A stretch of DNA of 64,000 nucleotides from Zhouia spongiae (GCF_022760175.1 NZ_CP094326.1:2778804-2842803), one strand, 5' to 3'. Positions 24,054 to 33,530 are shown, numbered from the stretch's first letter. Made by a program: numbers and translations. The notes: generated by a model from the sequence alone, not told the origin.

Positions 24054-27000
24054 ATGACTAGCAAATTACAAAAATTATTATTAAACATGTTAAAGCAAGG
24101 CACCTATATATTCATATCTGTTTTTACTGCCTTACAACTGTATTCCAATACTGGAAATGCACAAAGTACTGCCAATGTTCGAATTTCTGTTTCATTACAA
24201 AAGGGCTCTGTACTAAAACTACTTGAAGTAATTGAAAAAGAAACCGATTTTACATTTGTCTATGATGATGAGGTATCTCAAGACGATCGGATTTATACGT
24301 TCGATTATCAAAATAAAAGTGTTTCATACATACTGGATGATCTGGCAAAGAAGGGTAATTATGACTTTAAACAAATCAATAAAACCATTACAGTGGTTAG
24401 ACAAACGCCTGAATTTCAGCGTCTGCTGTTAAAAGGAGAGGTTAAAGATCCGAATGGGGTTCCATTACCGGGAGCAACGGTTGTACTTAAGGACACTAAT
24501 ATTGGTACTACAACAGATTTTGACGGACTTTTTACATTTAAAGTTCCTAAAGACAAGGGCACTGTTGTGGTATCGTTTATCGGATATAAAAGCAAAGAAC
24601 TGGCATACCGGGCTTCATCGTTCTTAAGTGTTCAACTTGAAGAGGATGTAAGTTCTTTGAGTGAAGTGGTGGTAACTGCCCTGGGAATTAAAAAAGAGGA
24701 AAAGAAATTAGGATATGCACAACAAACCGTTAGTTCGGAGCAATTAACAGACGCTCGTCCTAATAACTGGTCAGAAGCCTTACGTGGTAAAGTTCCCGGA
24801 CTTTCAATTCAATCTCTGGGAGGTCCTTTAAATTCTCAACAAATTAAGTTAAGAGGAGACAATTCATTAAATCCGGGTGCTAATTCAGCTTTAATCGTCG
24901 TTGATGGAGTTCCTGTTACCAGCGGACTTCCGTCATCAGGTGCTTCTAACTCATATATGGGAGGGGATGCTTCAAACGATACACCGGTAGATTTTGGAAA
25001 TGGAATAGCGGATATTAACCCGGAAGATATAGATAATGTATCAATTCTAAAGGGAGCAGGAGCAGCGGCTTTATATGGAAGCAGGGCTGCCAATGGTGTT
25101 GTTATTATAACAACAAAATCAGGTAAAAAAGGAAAAGGACTGGGAGTAAGTATCAGCTCAAATACAAAATTTGACGTTATCACCAGATGGCCCGATTGGC
25201 AATACGAATATGGTCAGGGTAGCGGTAAAGGAAGCTATTTAAAACCTAATGTAGATTCAGATGGAAATCCGGTCGATTACAACAACCGTTTGTATTATAC
25301 CTATGGAGCATCGGAAGATGGTAAAAGTACAGGAGGTAGTAGTAGTGCCTTTGGCCCCAAATTTAACGGACAGTATTATTATCAGTACGATCCGGTTGTA
25401 GAAGGACAGTCGCCTGAGCGACAGTTATGGAGACCCTATACAAATAACCGTAAAGGTTTCTGGAGAGTAGGTACTACCAATATTCAGAATATCTCTGTTC
25501 AGGGTGGAGGAGAAAAAGGAGCCATGAGAGCTTCTGTAACTCACCTCGATAACGAATGGATCATGCCTAATACTGGGTATGAGCAACTGTCTACTTCGGT
25601 AAACGCTAATTATCAGGTGTCTAATAAAATCAAATTGAGTACCGTTGTTAATTACAGAAACCGAAAAAGTAATAATCTACCCGGACATGGTTATAACAAC
25701 CATTCGATAGCATACTTTATGATTTTTCAAAATCCGAATGTAGACCTAAAATGGTATGAACCTATCTGGAAAAAAGATAAAGACCAGGTAGATATGATTC
25801 GCCCGTTTAGCGGATACATCGATAACCCTTATGCAATGGCGTATGAAATAATAAATACACTGGACCACAATGCGGTTACCGGAAACCTGAAAGCAGACAT
25901 TGATATTTCTCCTCGTTTCGATATGATGTTAAGAGCATCACTAAACAACTATAACAAGGAGTCTCAGCAAAAACGCCCTTACGACATTAACAGGTATGCC
26001 AATGGATACTTTAGAAAGACAAATGTGTATAAAGAAGAGGTAAATACAGATTTCTTATTGTCATATAACAATTTAAATAAGAGCGAATTTGACATCTCTG
26101 CTTCCGTAGGTGGTAATGTAATGAAATACAAGTACAGGAGAATGGACTCGTGGACTGAAGGTTTGGAGACTCCGGGAATCTATAACCTGGTTAACGGAAC
26201 AAATCTTTTTACCAGTGCTTACGACGGAAACGAGCAGGTAAATAGTATATACGGAACCGCTTCATTGGGTTATCAGGGGAAAGTATTTGTAGACCTTACA
26301 GGGAGAAACGATTGGTCGAGTACATTGCCTGAGCATAACTGGTCGTTCTTTTACCCATCGGTAAATACCAGTGTTATTCTGAGTGAGATATTTTCGATGC
26401 CTGAGAGTATCAATTTTACAAAACTGAGGTTCTCCTATGCCGAAGTAGGTAATGATGCCCCGAGATACAGCACGGCTAAATATTATGGTAAAGGCTCGTA
26501 TGAGTTTCCTAGTTCGGCTGTAGCGCCTACCACATTGTATAATACAGATCTGAAACCGGAACAAACCGAAAGTTTAGAGGCCGGATTAAATATTAAAATG
26601 TTTAATAATCGTATTGATTTTGATGCTTCAGCATACAGAACAATCACAAAAAACCAGATCTTAAAAGTGCCTTTAACGGCTTCTGCCGGATATAGCAGCG
26701 CATGGATTAATTCTGGTGAGGTAAGAAATTTAGGGATGGAGTTAATGCTGACGGCCAAACCAATAAAAACCCGGAATTTTGAATGGAGCACCACTTTAAA
26801 CTGGTCTGCAAACGAAAGTAAGGTATTAAGTCTCGATCCCAGGTTAGAGGGAAAACTTCAGATGCTTAGTTCATCTAATGCGCGCCTGGTTGCTATAGAA
26901 GGTAAATCGGCTACTTCATTATACGGAAGAGGTTTCGAGAGGTCTCCTGACGGAGCGGTTCTGTATGACAAAAATGGTTATCCGCTAAAAACCTCGGAAG

Positions 27001-27563
27001 ACATTTATATAGGTGAAACTACTCCTGATTGGGTTGGAGGGTTTCTCAATAGCTTCAAGTATAAAAACTTCAGACTTAATGTTGCCATAGACGGACAATA
27101 CGGGGGAGTAATCTATTCGCATACCCATCATAAATTAACCCAACAAGGAAAGCTTGCGCACACGCTCAGGGGTAGAGAAGAAGGGGAACTAGTCGGAGCG
27201 GGTGTGGTCGATAACGGAGACGGAACCTATTCACCGAATACGACGCCGCTTCCAATAGCAGTATATTACGATAAGCATTACGAACTCGTAAACACAGAAG
27301 CCAATTCTTTCGATGCATCCTTCATTAAATTACGAGAAGTCTCATTAGAGTATAACGTACCTAAATCGTATCTGAAAAACATGTTTTTAGAAGGCGTGAA
27401 GCTATCTGTTTACGGTCGGAACCTGGCGGTTATTTCAGACTTCCCGATTTACGACCCGGAAGTTGCAGGTCAGGCCGGAGGAACAAGTATGTTTTCAGGG
27501 GTAGAAGTTGGTCAGATGCCTGTTCCGACAGAATTTGGTTTTAATGTAAAATTAGATCTTTAA
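24054..27563 (+). CDS. SusC/RagA-type TonB-dependent receptor with STN signalling domain
   Basis: A roughly 1169-residue outer-membrane transporter. In order: signal peptide (helix near GTYIFISVFTALQLYSN), an STN domain (about residues 40-105) that signals to the FecR anti-sigma, a carboxypeptidase-regulatory-like domain (VKDPNGVPLPGATVVLKDT), the SusC TonB-box-like region and plug (NSALIVVDGVPV, then GAGAAALYGSRAANGVVIIT), and a 22-stranded barrel. ATG 24054 is chosen; TTG 24018 would add 12 residues. It works with the SusD lipoprotein 65 bases downstream, importing a bound ligand using TonB. The STN domain ties it to the adjacent sigma pair. Confidence 0.95.
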   Translation: MTSKLQKLLLNMLKQGTYIFISVFTALQLYSNTGNAQSTANVRISVSLQKGSVLKLLEVIEKETDFTFVYDDEVSQDDRIYTFDYQNKSVSYILDDLAKKGNYDFKQINKTITVVRQTPEFQRLLLKGEVKDPNGVPLPGATVVLKDTNIGTTTDFDGLFTFKVPKDKGTVVVSFIGYKSKELAYRASSFLSVQLEEDVSSLSEVVVTALGIKKEEKKLGYAQQTVSSEQLTDARPNNWSEALRGKVPGLSIQSLGGPLNSQQIKLRGDNSLNPGANSALIVVDGVPVTSGLPSSGASNSYMGGDASNDTPVDFGNGIADINPEDIDNVSILKGAGAAALYGSRAANGVVIITTKSGKKGKGLGVSISSNTKFDVITRWPDWQYEYGQGSGKGSYLKPNVDSDGNPVDYNNRLYYTYGASEDGKSTGGSSSAFGPKFNGQYYYQYDPVVEGQSPERQLWRPYTNNRKGFWRVGTTNIQNISVQGGGEKGAMRASVTHLDNEWIMPNTGYEQLSTSVNANYQVSNKIKLSTVVNYRNRKSNNLPGHGYNNHSIAYFMIFQNPNVDLKWYEPIWKKDKDQVDMIRPFSGYIDNPYAMAYEIINTLDHNAVTGNLKADIDISPRFDMMLRASLNNYNKESQQKRPYDINRYANGYFRKTNVYKEEVNTDFLLSYNNLNKSEFDISASVGGNVMKYKYRRMDSWTEGLETPGIYNLVNGTNLFTSAYDGNEQVNSIYGTASLGYQGKVFVDLTGRNDWSSTLPEHNWSFFYPSVNTSVILSEIFSMPESINFTKLRFSYAEVGNDAPRYSTAKYYGKGSYEFPSSAVAPTTLYNTDLKPEQTESLEAGLNIKMFNNRIDFDASAYRTITKNQILKVPLTASAGYSSAWINSGEVRNLGMELMLTAKPIKTRNFEWSTTLNWSANESKVLSLDPRLEGKLQMLSSSNARLVAIEGKSATSLYGRGFERSPDGAVLYDKNGYPLKTSEDIYIGETTPDWVGGFLNSFKYKNFRLNVAIDGQYGGVIYSHTHHKLTQQGKLAHTLRGREEGELVGAGVVDNGDGTYSPNTTPLPIAVYYDKHYELVNTEANSFDASFIKLREVSLEYNVPKSYLKNMFLEGVKLSVYGRNLAVISDFPIYDPEVAGQAGGTSMFSGVEVGQMPVPTEFGFNVKLDL

Positions 27564-27587
27564 AAATCGACGTTTACGTCAGAGTAC

Positions 27588-27609
27588 TTAAATCTCGATT
27601 ATCGAGTAA
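27588..27609 (+). promoter_or_regulatory. Palindrome CTCGAT-n-ATCGAG upstream of susD
   Basis: A 22-base motif centred on CTCGAT-T-ATCGAG, 19 bases before the susD start. It matches, on the opposite strand, 21 of 22 bases of the site before the LptF/G gene. A second small dyad, GACGT-tt-ACGTC, lies at 27569-27580. Confidence 0.45.
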
Positions 27610-27628
27610 AGCTGAAAAAAATAAAAAA

Positions 27629-29059
27629 ATGAAAAAAAATATAATCATAGTAATTCTTAGCTGTTCTGCCATATTCAGTGCATGTACAGGCGATTTTGAA
27701 GAAATAAATACCCATCCGAATCAATTGGAAGATATAACCGCGGGAAATCCGTTAAACCCTACCATTTATGCTTTGGCCCGTAGAAATACCTATCAGGCCA
27801 GAAACATAACCTTCGGTTTAATGCAGGTATTCTTCAGAATAGACGACCTGGTAGATCAACCGTATTTATACGATTTAACTCCAGATATAGGCGCTTCTTT
27901 CTGGAATGATTATTACAAATGGTTAACCAATATCAATGAAATTGAAAAAGCTGCTATCGAAGATGAAAAGCCTAATTACCAGGCTATAGCTCTCACTTTA
28001 AAGGCGTATGCGTTTTCTATGTTAACCGATACATTCGGCGATATTCCTATGGAGGAAGCACTAAATGCCGAAAATGGGGTGTTTTTCCCTGAATTCAGTA
28101 AGCAAGAAGATATTTATCAGATCATTCTGGATTATTTAGAAAAGGCCAATGAGCTGTATGATTCTGATAAAGGAATGGTATATACCGACGATATCCTCTT
28201 TGGTAATGATGTACATAAATGGCAAAAATTTACGAATTCATTACATTTAAGGTTGCTATTAAGAATATCAGATAAGCAAAATGGAGCATATGCTAAGATG
28301 ACCACGATGATTAATACACCCTCACAATATCCGGTTTTTACTTCAAATGCTGAAGATGCAGTGCTACAAGTAACCGGGGAAGCACCTAACATTTCGCCAT
28401 GGGACCGTTCTTCTGATTTTGGTTTGTTTAGATATTATGGCGCGTTTTTTATAGACAACCTTAACAAGTTTAATGATCCGAGAAGACCTGTTTTTGCTAC
28501 TGTAGCCAGAGGCTTAAACGATGAAGATTACGGATATATCGGACAACCGATAGATATAGTTCAAAATCCATTACCGGATAGTATAGCAACCGCCTCCAGT
28601 GTGCAAAAATCTTTAGTAGAAGAACCGATGATTATACCAATGTTAACGTATGCTGAGGTTGAATTTATAAAAGCCGAACTGGCACAAAAAGGATATATAG
28701 CCGACGCAAAGGAGCATTACGAAAACGGTACAAGAGCAGCCATCGAAATGTGGGGTGTTGAGGTTCCTGATCACTATTTTGAAAATGAATTTACCAAATA
28801 TGACGGTACGTTAGAAAGGATCATGTTGCAGAAGTACTACGCATTATACCTGACCGATTATCAGTCGTGGTTTGAGCACCGGAGAACAGGTTTACCTGTG
28901 CTGCCAACAGCTTCAACAATGTACAATGATGCTCTAATGCCGTCGAGATTAACCTATCCGATATCATCAAGTACCATGAACAGTGAAAATTATAAGGATG
29001 CTGTTGATGCCATGGGAGGAGACAATATCAACGTTAAAGTTTGGTGGGACATAGATTAA
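27629..29059 (+). CDS. SusD/RagB-family substrate-binding lipoprotein
   Basis: A 476-residue outer-membrane lipoprotein that lids the SusC channel. A lipoprotein signal ends at Cys19 (AIFSAC), followed by the acidic TGDFEEINTHPNQ stretch that often directs surface export. TPR-like helices (ALTLKAYAFSMLTDTFGDIP; YLEKANELYDS; WQKFTNSLHLRLLLRIS) are those of the SusD-like_2 subfamily, and the C-terminal YQSWFEHRRTGLP is characteristic. It lies between susC and the phosphoesterase gene, so all three should be made together. Confidence 0.95.
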   Translation: MKKNIIIVILSCSAIFSACTGDFEEINTHPNQLEDITAGNPLNPTIYALARRNTYQARNITFGLMQVFFRIDDLVDQPYLYDLTPDIGASFWNDYYKWLTNINEIEKAAIEDEKPNYQAIALTLKAYAFSMLTDTFGDIPMEEALNAENGVFFPEFSKQEDIYQIILDYLEKANELYDSDKGMVYTDDILFGNDVHKWQKFTNSLHLRLLLRISDKQNGAYAKMTTMINTPSQYPVFTSNAEDAVLQVTGEAPNISPWDRSSDFGLFRYYGAFFIDNLNKFNDPRRPVFATVARGLNDEDYGYIGQPIDIVQNPLPDSIATASSVQKSLVEEPMIIPMLTYAEVEFIKAELAQKGYIADAKEHYENGTRAAIEMWGVEVPDHYFENEFTKYDGTLERIMLQKYYALYLTDYQSWFEHRRTGLPVLPTASTMYNDALMPSRLTYPISSSTMNSENYKDAVDAMGGDNINVKVWWDID

Positions 29060-29081
29060 TGATTAACCGCACAATATTATT

Positions 29082-30572
29082 ATGGACAACAGAAGAGATT
29101 TTTTAAGAAAAATAGGTTTGGCTACCGGCGGGGTTACGGCCTTAGGATTGTTTCCGTCAGCCGTTTATGCCAATGCTGAAACAATAAACGAACCCTTCAA
29201 AACTATCAATATAAAAGGAAGGGTAACATCAAATAAAAAAGGCCTCCCGAATGTAGTGGTAACAGACGGACAAAGTGTAGTGAGAACCGACAGTAAAGGA
29301 CATTTTGAATTTATAAGCAGTAATAAAAGAGACTTTGTATACCTGAGTCTGCCTGCCGGATATAAAATTGACCGACTGCAAAATGGTTCAGCCGATTATT
29401 TTAAGCGTATCGATAAAAAGAAGTTAAAGAATGAATTTCACTTCGAATTGGAAAAATTAGAACAAGGAGATGATGAACACCATTTTTTGGTGTTAGCAGA
29501 CACTCAGATTCAAAATGAATATGAAGCAGAACAGTTATTAACTGTAGCGACTCCCGATCTTATTAAAACAATACAAGACCTGAACAGTCCTAATGTATTC
29601 GGAATAGGCTGTGGCGACCTTGTATTCGATAAACTTCACCTGTTTGAATATTATAATAAGGCTGTTAAGAATACAAACATTCCTTTTTTCCAGGTTATAG
29701 GTAATCACGACATGGATCTTGGAGGAAGAAGCGATGAGGTTACTACAACTACGTTTAATAATCTTTTCGGCCCGACTTATTATTCATTTAACAGAGGAGA
29801 GATACATTATGTGGTTTTAGATGATGTGTTTTTTATCGGAAGAGATAAAAAGTATATAGGTTATATTACCGAAGAACAGCTGGCCTGGCTCGAAAAAGAC
29901 CTTAGCTTTATTGAACCCGGTACTACCGTAGTTGTATCTGTTCATATCCCGACTAATACCGGTTCTCCAAAACGCTACCCGGACAAGGATCATATTGGAG
30001 GTGTAGTAAACAACAGGCAGCATTTATACCAGTTACTGGCGCCTTTTAATGCACATATTATGTCCGGGCATACCCATTTTAACGATAATATGATTAACGG
30101 AAATATTTACGAACACTGTCATGGTACCGTTTGTGGTGCCTGGTGGAGCGGACCGATTTGTCACGATGGGACACCAAACGGCTATGGAGTGTATGCAGCT
30201 AAAGGATCTGAACTTTCATGGTATTATAAATCTACCGGATTAGATAAAGATCATCAGATGCGAGTATATAAAAAAGGAGAACATCCCGATTTTCTGGATA
30301 GTTACAGTGTGAATGTATGGAATTGGGATCCGGAATGGAAGATTGTATGGTATGAAGATGGTGTTAAAAAAGGAATGCCGGAAAGAATTGTTGCGAAAGA
30401 CCCTTTAAGCATTCAGTTACACGAAGGTCCGGAGATGCCGAAACGCAGAAAATGGGTAGAACCGCAATTAAATGATCATATGTTTTTCTTCGAGCCTTCC
30501 AAAGATGCTTCAACCATTGTGGTCGAAGCAACGGACAGGTTCGGTAATGTATATGCTGAAAAATTAATGTAG
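29082..30572 (+). CDS. Secreted calcineurin-like phosphoesterase (MetallophosN-Metallophos-MetallophosC)
   Basis: A 496-residue exported metallophosphoesterase. The start MDNRRDFLRKIGLATGG resembles a Tat-type signal with RR. Residues about 42-115 form an N-terminal Ig/regulatory-like domain (IKGRVTSNKKGLPNVVVTD). The catalytic core shows metal-site motifs LADTQ, GCGDLVFD, VIGNHDMD, VVSVHIPT and MSGHTHFN. A C-terminal beta domain (about 370-496) follows. It lies 22 bases after susD and so belongs to the uptake unit, where it could release phosphate or process a phosphorylated ligand before import. The natural substrate is unknown. Confidence 0.9.
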   Translation: MDNRRDFLRKIGLATGGVTALGLFPSAVYANAETINEPFKTINIKGRVTSNKKGLPNVVVTDGQSVVRTDSKGHFEFISSNKRDFVYLSLPAGYKIDRLQNGSADYFKRIDKKKLKNEFHFELEKLEQGDDEHHFLVLADTQIQNEYEAEQLLTVATPDLIKTIQDLNSPNVFGIGCGDLVFDKLHLFEYYNKAVKNTNIPFFQVIGNHDMDLGGRSDEVTTTTFNNLFGPTYYSFNRGEIHYVVLDDVFFIGRDKKYIGYITEEQLAWLEKDLSFIEPGTTVVVSVHIPTNTGSPKRYPDKDHIGGVVNNRQHLYQLLAPFNAHIMSGHTHFNDNMINGNIYEHCHGTVCGAWWSGPICHDGTPNGYGVYAAKGSELSWYYKSTGLDKDHQMRVYKKGEHPDFLDSYSVNVWNWDPEWKIVWYEDGVKKGMPERIVAKDPLSIQLHEGPEMPKRRKWVEPQLNDHMFFFEPSKDASTIVVEATDRFGNVYAEKLM

Positions 30573-30607
30573 TTTTTTGTTTAACATGTAGTTGGTTTTT
30601 TTGATTA

Positions 30608-30644
30608 AAAAAGGCTGTGAACGATATCGCCTCACAGCCTTTTT
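30608..30644. terminator. Terminator closing the sigma-SusCD-phosphoesterase unit
   Basis: AAAAAGGCTGTGA (30608-30620) pairs perfectly with TCACAGCCTTTTT (30632-30644). It is usable in both directions and also ends the convergent gene at 30648. Confidence 0.85.
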
Positions 30645-30647
30645 ATT

Positions 30648-31055
30648 TTATAATGAAACCCTTATGGCGCCGTTTCTGAAAAATAATTCAGCATCTAAGG
30701 TAATTGGGGTTCTTGTTCTTCTGGAGTAATAAACTCCGTTTTGGTAGTAATAATTGTTATTATGATAGAAATGATGATTACATTTTCTGCAGCTTTCTAA
30801 ATGTCTCAATTCACGTTTTCTGAGATCTTTATTGTAATCTCTTTCTAACTTCGCTATTTTCCTTTGGTACTCCCGCTCCATTTTACTCCGTTCTCTGTAA
30901 TACTCGGCAACTTCTTTCCTATGTTCTTTTTTGTATTTATGATGTTTTTTATGAGCGTGCTTTTTGTGTTTCCGTCCTTGACTATGTGGAGGCTGAGCCG
31001 TAGCAAATGCAAAAGAAAATAAAACAAATGCTATAAATAATACTTTGGTTTTCAT
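30648..31055 (-). CDS. Small secreted Lys/His/Arg-rich protein of unknown function
   Basis: A 135-residue exported protein with a clear signal peptide (MKTKVLFIAFVLFSFAFATAQ). The mature protein begins with a strongly basic His/Lys stretch (RKHKKHAHKKHHKYKKEHRK), continues as a charged helix (MEREYQRKIAKLERDYNKDL) with likely coiled-coil character, has a CRKC pair and an Asn/Tyr-rich segment, and ends in a short hydrophobic beta-like tail. Metal or anion binding is suggested by the His content but is inference. No family recognised. A 21-codon hydrophobic ORF lies just upstream on the same strand. Confidence 0.7.
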   Translation of the reverse strand: MKTKVLFIAFVLFSFAFATAQPPHSQGRKHKKHAHKKHHKYKKEHRKEVAEYYRERSKMEREYQRKIAKLERDYNKDLRKRELRHLESCRKCNHHFYHNNNYYYQNGVYYSRRTRTPITLDAELFFRNGAIRVSL

Positions 31056-31060
31056 GACTT

Positions 31061-31126
31061 TTACTTTTTAATGTTCACCAGTAACATCCCAAGAGTCATG
31101 CCAAAAACAATGTGAATTAAATCCAT
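31061..31126 (-). CDS. Possible 21-residue membrane micropeptide
   Basis: An ATG-to-TAA frame on the minus strand encodes a single hydrophobic helix (DLIHIVFGMTLGMLLVNI) ending in Lys-Lys, with a G-x-x-x-G spacing. It lies five bases before the start of the small basic secreted protein on the same strand. Such short frames occur by chance, but the clean transmembrane profile and tight spacing make it worth listing. Confidence 0.3.
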   Translation of the reverse strand: MDLIHIVFGMTLGMLLVNIKK

Positions 31127-31154
31127 GAGTTCTATATGGTTTTAAATCAGTTTT

Positions 31155-31748
31155 TTAAGGAGTATTTTTTATTTCGTATTGCATATGCTCATATATTCCA
31201 TTTGCAAATGTGATGGTTTTTTCAACCTTAAACCCCAGGCGTGTATAGAGTTTTTTTGCCAGCGGATTTGTTTGGTCGACCAATAATCCGACTTTTGAAT
31301 AACCATTCTCCCCGGCCTTTACAATAAGCTTTTTAATAAGCTTGCTGCCAATTCCTTTACCTTGAAACTTATCAGAAACACTCAAAGTGTCTATATAGTA
31401 TTCACCGGCTTGAGTTTCATCTTCCAGAGAATCATGCCTGACATCATATGCTTTTTCTATATAATCCAGGAAGGGTTTTCGGTATGCTTCAAGCAGGGCA
31501 CCATCGTAACCGGTAATCGATCCGGCAACGATACCATTTTCAACAAAGACAAGAGTATTGTCAAAACTATATTGATTCGATGTTTGTTGAAAAAATTTTT
31601 CAAAAAGCGGTAAGGCATCGTACGGATTTTCAGCTTGTATAAGCTTACAGGCAACGTCTTCCATAGCCTGAATAATTAATGGAGCCACTTGGTTATAATC
31701 TTCAGGTTTTGCAGGTCTTATACTGTTGTTTTCTGTGTTTTCTTTCAT
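31155..31748 (-). CDS. GNAT family N-acetyltransferase
   Basis: A 197-residue acetyl-CoA-dependent transferase. The GNAT fold is seen with DTLSVSDKFQGKGIGSKLI (acetyl-CoA pyrophosphate loop Q-x-x-G-x-G), then KVGLLVDQTNPLAKKLYTRLGF, the usual C-terminal motif B. The substrate cannot be predicted. ATG 31748 (MKENTENN) is preferred over TTG 31760. It is monocistronic, divergent from the dicarboxylate symporter. Confidence 0.88.
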   Translation of the reverse strand: MKENTENNSIRPAKPEDYNQVAPLIIQAMEDVACKLIQAENPYDALPLFEKFFQQTSNQYSFDNTLVFVENGIVAGSITGYDGALLEAYRKPFLDYIEKAYDVRHDSLEDETQAGEYYIDTLSVSDKFQGKGIGSKLIKKLIVKAGENGYSKVGLLVDQTNPLAKKLYTRLGFKVEKTITFANGIYEHMQYEIKNTP

Positions 31749-31901
31749 ACTAAAATACAAAGCTTAAAACTACAAATCATTCAACAACCGATGTCTTCAT
31801 GAAATGTTAAACTTATAATCGTAACAAAACAGATCAGAAAATATTGGGAGACATTGTATCTTAGCGACTTATTTTTTTAATACCCGTTAGATTTGATTAT
31901 C

Positions 31902-33071
31902 ATGAAGCAAATTTTTTCAAACCTGTTGTTCAAGGTATTTATAGCTATAGTTCTGGGAGTTGTTTTCGGAGTTTATTTGCCCGAATGGATAAATAGAATT
32001 TTCGCAACGTTTAACGCGTTTTTCGGACAGTTTCTGAACTTCTCCATCCCGTTGATTATTATGGGACTGATTATGCCGGCGATAGCAGATCTGGGAAAAG
32101 GTGCTGGCAAAATGTTGTTATTGACGGCCGCAATTGCATATGGTTCAACACTTTTTTCGGGGTTTTTAACATATTTTACAGCATCTTCCGTCTTCCCGGG
32201 ATTATTAGAATCACAGGTAGATAGCGCAATGAGTATTTCTGAGACAGAAAGAGAGCTTTTACCTTATTTCTCAATTACGATCCCGCCGATGCTCGATGTA
32301 ATGAGTTCCTTGGTTTTTGCATTCATTATCGGATTGGGACTGTCTTTTCAGGAAAACTCGGGTTTAGGAAAGGTTGTCAAAGACTTTCAGTTAATCATTA
32401 TGCAGCTGATCGAAAAAGTGATTATCCCGCTTCTCCCTCTGTACATCTTAGGAATTTTTGCAGGGATGGCTTTCAATGGTAAAGTTTATGCGGTACTTTC
32501 TGTCTTTTTAAAAATAATAGGGGTCATTTTTGCCTTACATATCTTATTATTGCTGCTACAGTACGTAATTGCAGGTATGATTACCAAAAAAAATCCGGTC
32601 AGGCTGTTGGTAACAATGCTGCCTGCTTATTTCACTGCCCTGGGGACACAATCATCGGCAGCAACTATTCCGGTAACCCTCGAACAGACTCTCAAGAATG
32701 GAGTTTCTGAAAAAGTGGCAGGCTTTGTAGTTCCGCTTTGCGCCACGATTCATTTATCGGGGAGTATTATGAAAATTACTGCCTGTGCCATGGCGCTGAT
32801 GATTTTACACGGAATGCCATTTACGTTTACACTCTTTGCAGGTTTTATTTTTATGTTGGGAATTGCGATGGTAGCAGCGCCGGGTGTTCCCGGAGGAGCT
32901 ATTATGGCTGCAATAGGGATACTACATTCTATGCTGGGGTTTAATGAAGAAATGCAGGGATTAATGATAGCACTATACATAGCAATGGATAGCTTCGGAA
33001 CCGCCTGTAATGTAACCGGAGACGGAGCCATTTCCCTGGTCGTAAATAGATGTACAAAATCAATAACGTAA
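31902..33071 (+). CDS. Dicarboxylate/amino acid:cation symporter (DAACS family)
   Basis: A 389-residue inner-membrane Na+ or H+-coupled symporter of the GltP/DctA family. Eight helices and two re-entrant loops are indicated by the serine-rich hairpin ALGTQSSAATIPVTLE, the CATIHLSGS segment, the PGVPGGAIMAAIG loop and the late AMDSFGTACNVTGDGA motif carrying substrate-binding Asp and Asn. It takes up glutamate, aspartate or C4-dicarboxylates. ATG 31902 is chosen over TTG 31893. It converges on the two tandem membrane-protein genes. Confidence 0.92.
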   Translation: MKQIFSNLLFKVFIAIVLGVVFGVYLPEWINRIFATFNAFFGQFLNFSIPLIIMGLIMPAIADLGKGAGKMLLLTAAIAYGSTLFSGFLTYFTASSVFPGLLESQVDSAMSISETERELLPYFSITIPPMLDVMSSLVFAFIIGLGLSFQENSGLGKVVKDFQLIIMQLIEKVIIPLLPLYILGIFAGMAFNGKVYAVLSVFLKIIGVIFALHILLLLLQYVIAGMITKKNPVRLLVTMLPAYFTALGTQSSAATIPVTLEQTLKNGVSEKVAGFVVPLCATIHLSGSIMKITACAMALMILHGMPFTFTLFAGFIFMLGIAMVAAPGVPGGAIMAAIGILHSMLGFNEEMQGLMIALYIAMDSFGTACNVTGDGAISLVVNRCTKSIT

Positions 33072-33077
33072 CGGAGA

Positions 33078-33530
33078 TTATCGTTTTTTTAGTTTTCTAA
33101 AAAGTTGCTTTCTCAAAACAAGTATACCGTTGGTAACCTTTTTCTTTTTGTTCAGGAAAGGAATAGACAAGGTAGCCAGTAACGATATGCATGCTGCAGT
33201 ACCCAGTGCACCACCATATCCTTCAAAAAACTTACTCGTATTCAGGTAAAAAAATGAGAATATTAATCCTGAAAGGGCTATCAGAAGGTAGTTGGAAACA
33301 ACACGGGAAGAAACCATTCCGATAAACGTACCACCAATAAAAATAACAGGTATGTTTTGGGAAAGTTGTAGAGGTAAAGTATCAGGAAACAAATAAAAGA
33401 AGCCGCCTACAAGCAAGGCAAGCAGTGCCGATGCCCTTACCGGACCCTGTTTTAATTTTGTGTTGAGGATAAAAGTTCCCAGAGCGCCGACAATTCCTGT
33501 ACCGATTAGTATAATTTGTTCTGGATACAT
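33078..33530 (-). CDS. Polytopic membrane protein, paralogue of its upstream neighbour
   Basis: A 150-residue protein with about five hydrophobic helices and a basic C-terminal tail (NKKKKVTNG, then RKLKKR). It shares with the next gene upstream (33530-34084) the ordered motifs K-x-GPV-x-A, G-x-F-x-GM-x-S, LLIALSG/LFIVFAG and GGALGT/GGKLGT, so the two are homologous. Its start overlaps the stop of that gene by one base (TGATG), indicating translational coupling and possibly a heterodimer. I do not recognise a named family; a small transporter or channel is conceivable. Confidence 0.75.
   Translation of the reverse strand: MYPEQIILIGTGIVGALGTFILNTKLKQGPVRASALLALLVGGFFYLFPDTLPLQLSQNIPVIFIGGTFIGMVSSRVVSNYLLIALSGLIFSFFYLNTSKFFEGYGGALGTAACISLLATLSIPFLNKKKKVTNGILVLRKQLFRKLKKR

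Noticed and set aside
22173-30572. Classical polysaccharide utilisation locus around SusC/SusD
   Set aside because: No glycosidase, lyase or sulfatase belongs to the unit; the only enzyme is a phosphoesterase.
31061-31126. Type I toxin-antitoxin locus built on the 21-residue hydrophobic peptide
   Set aside because: No antisense promoter or overlapping RNA structure could be recognised; only the bare frame is reported.
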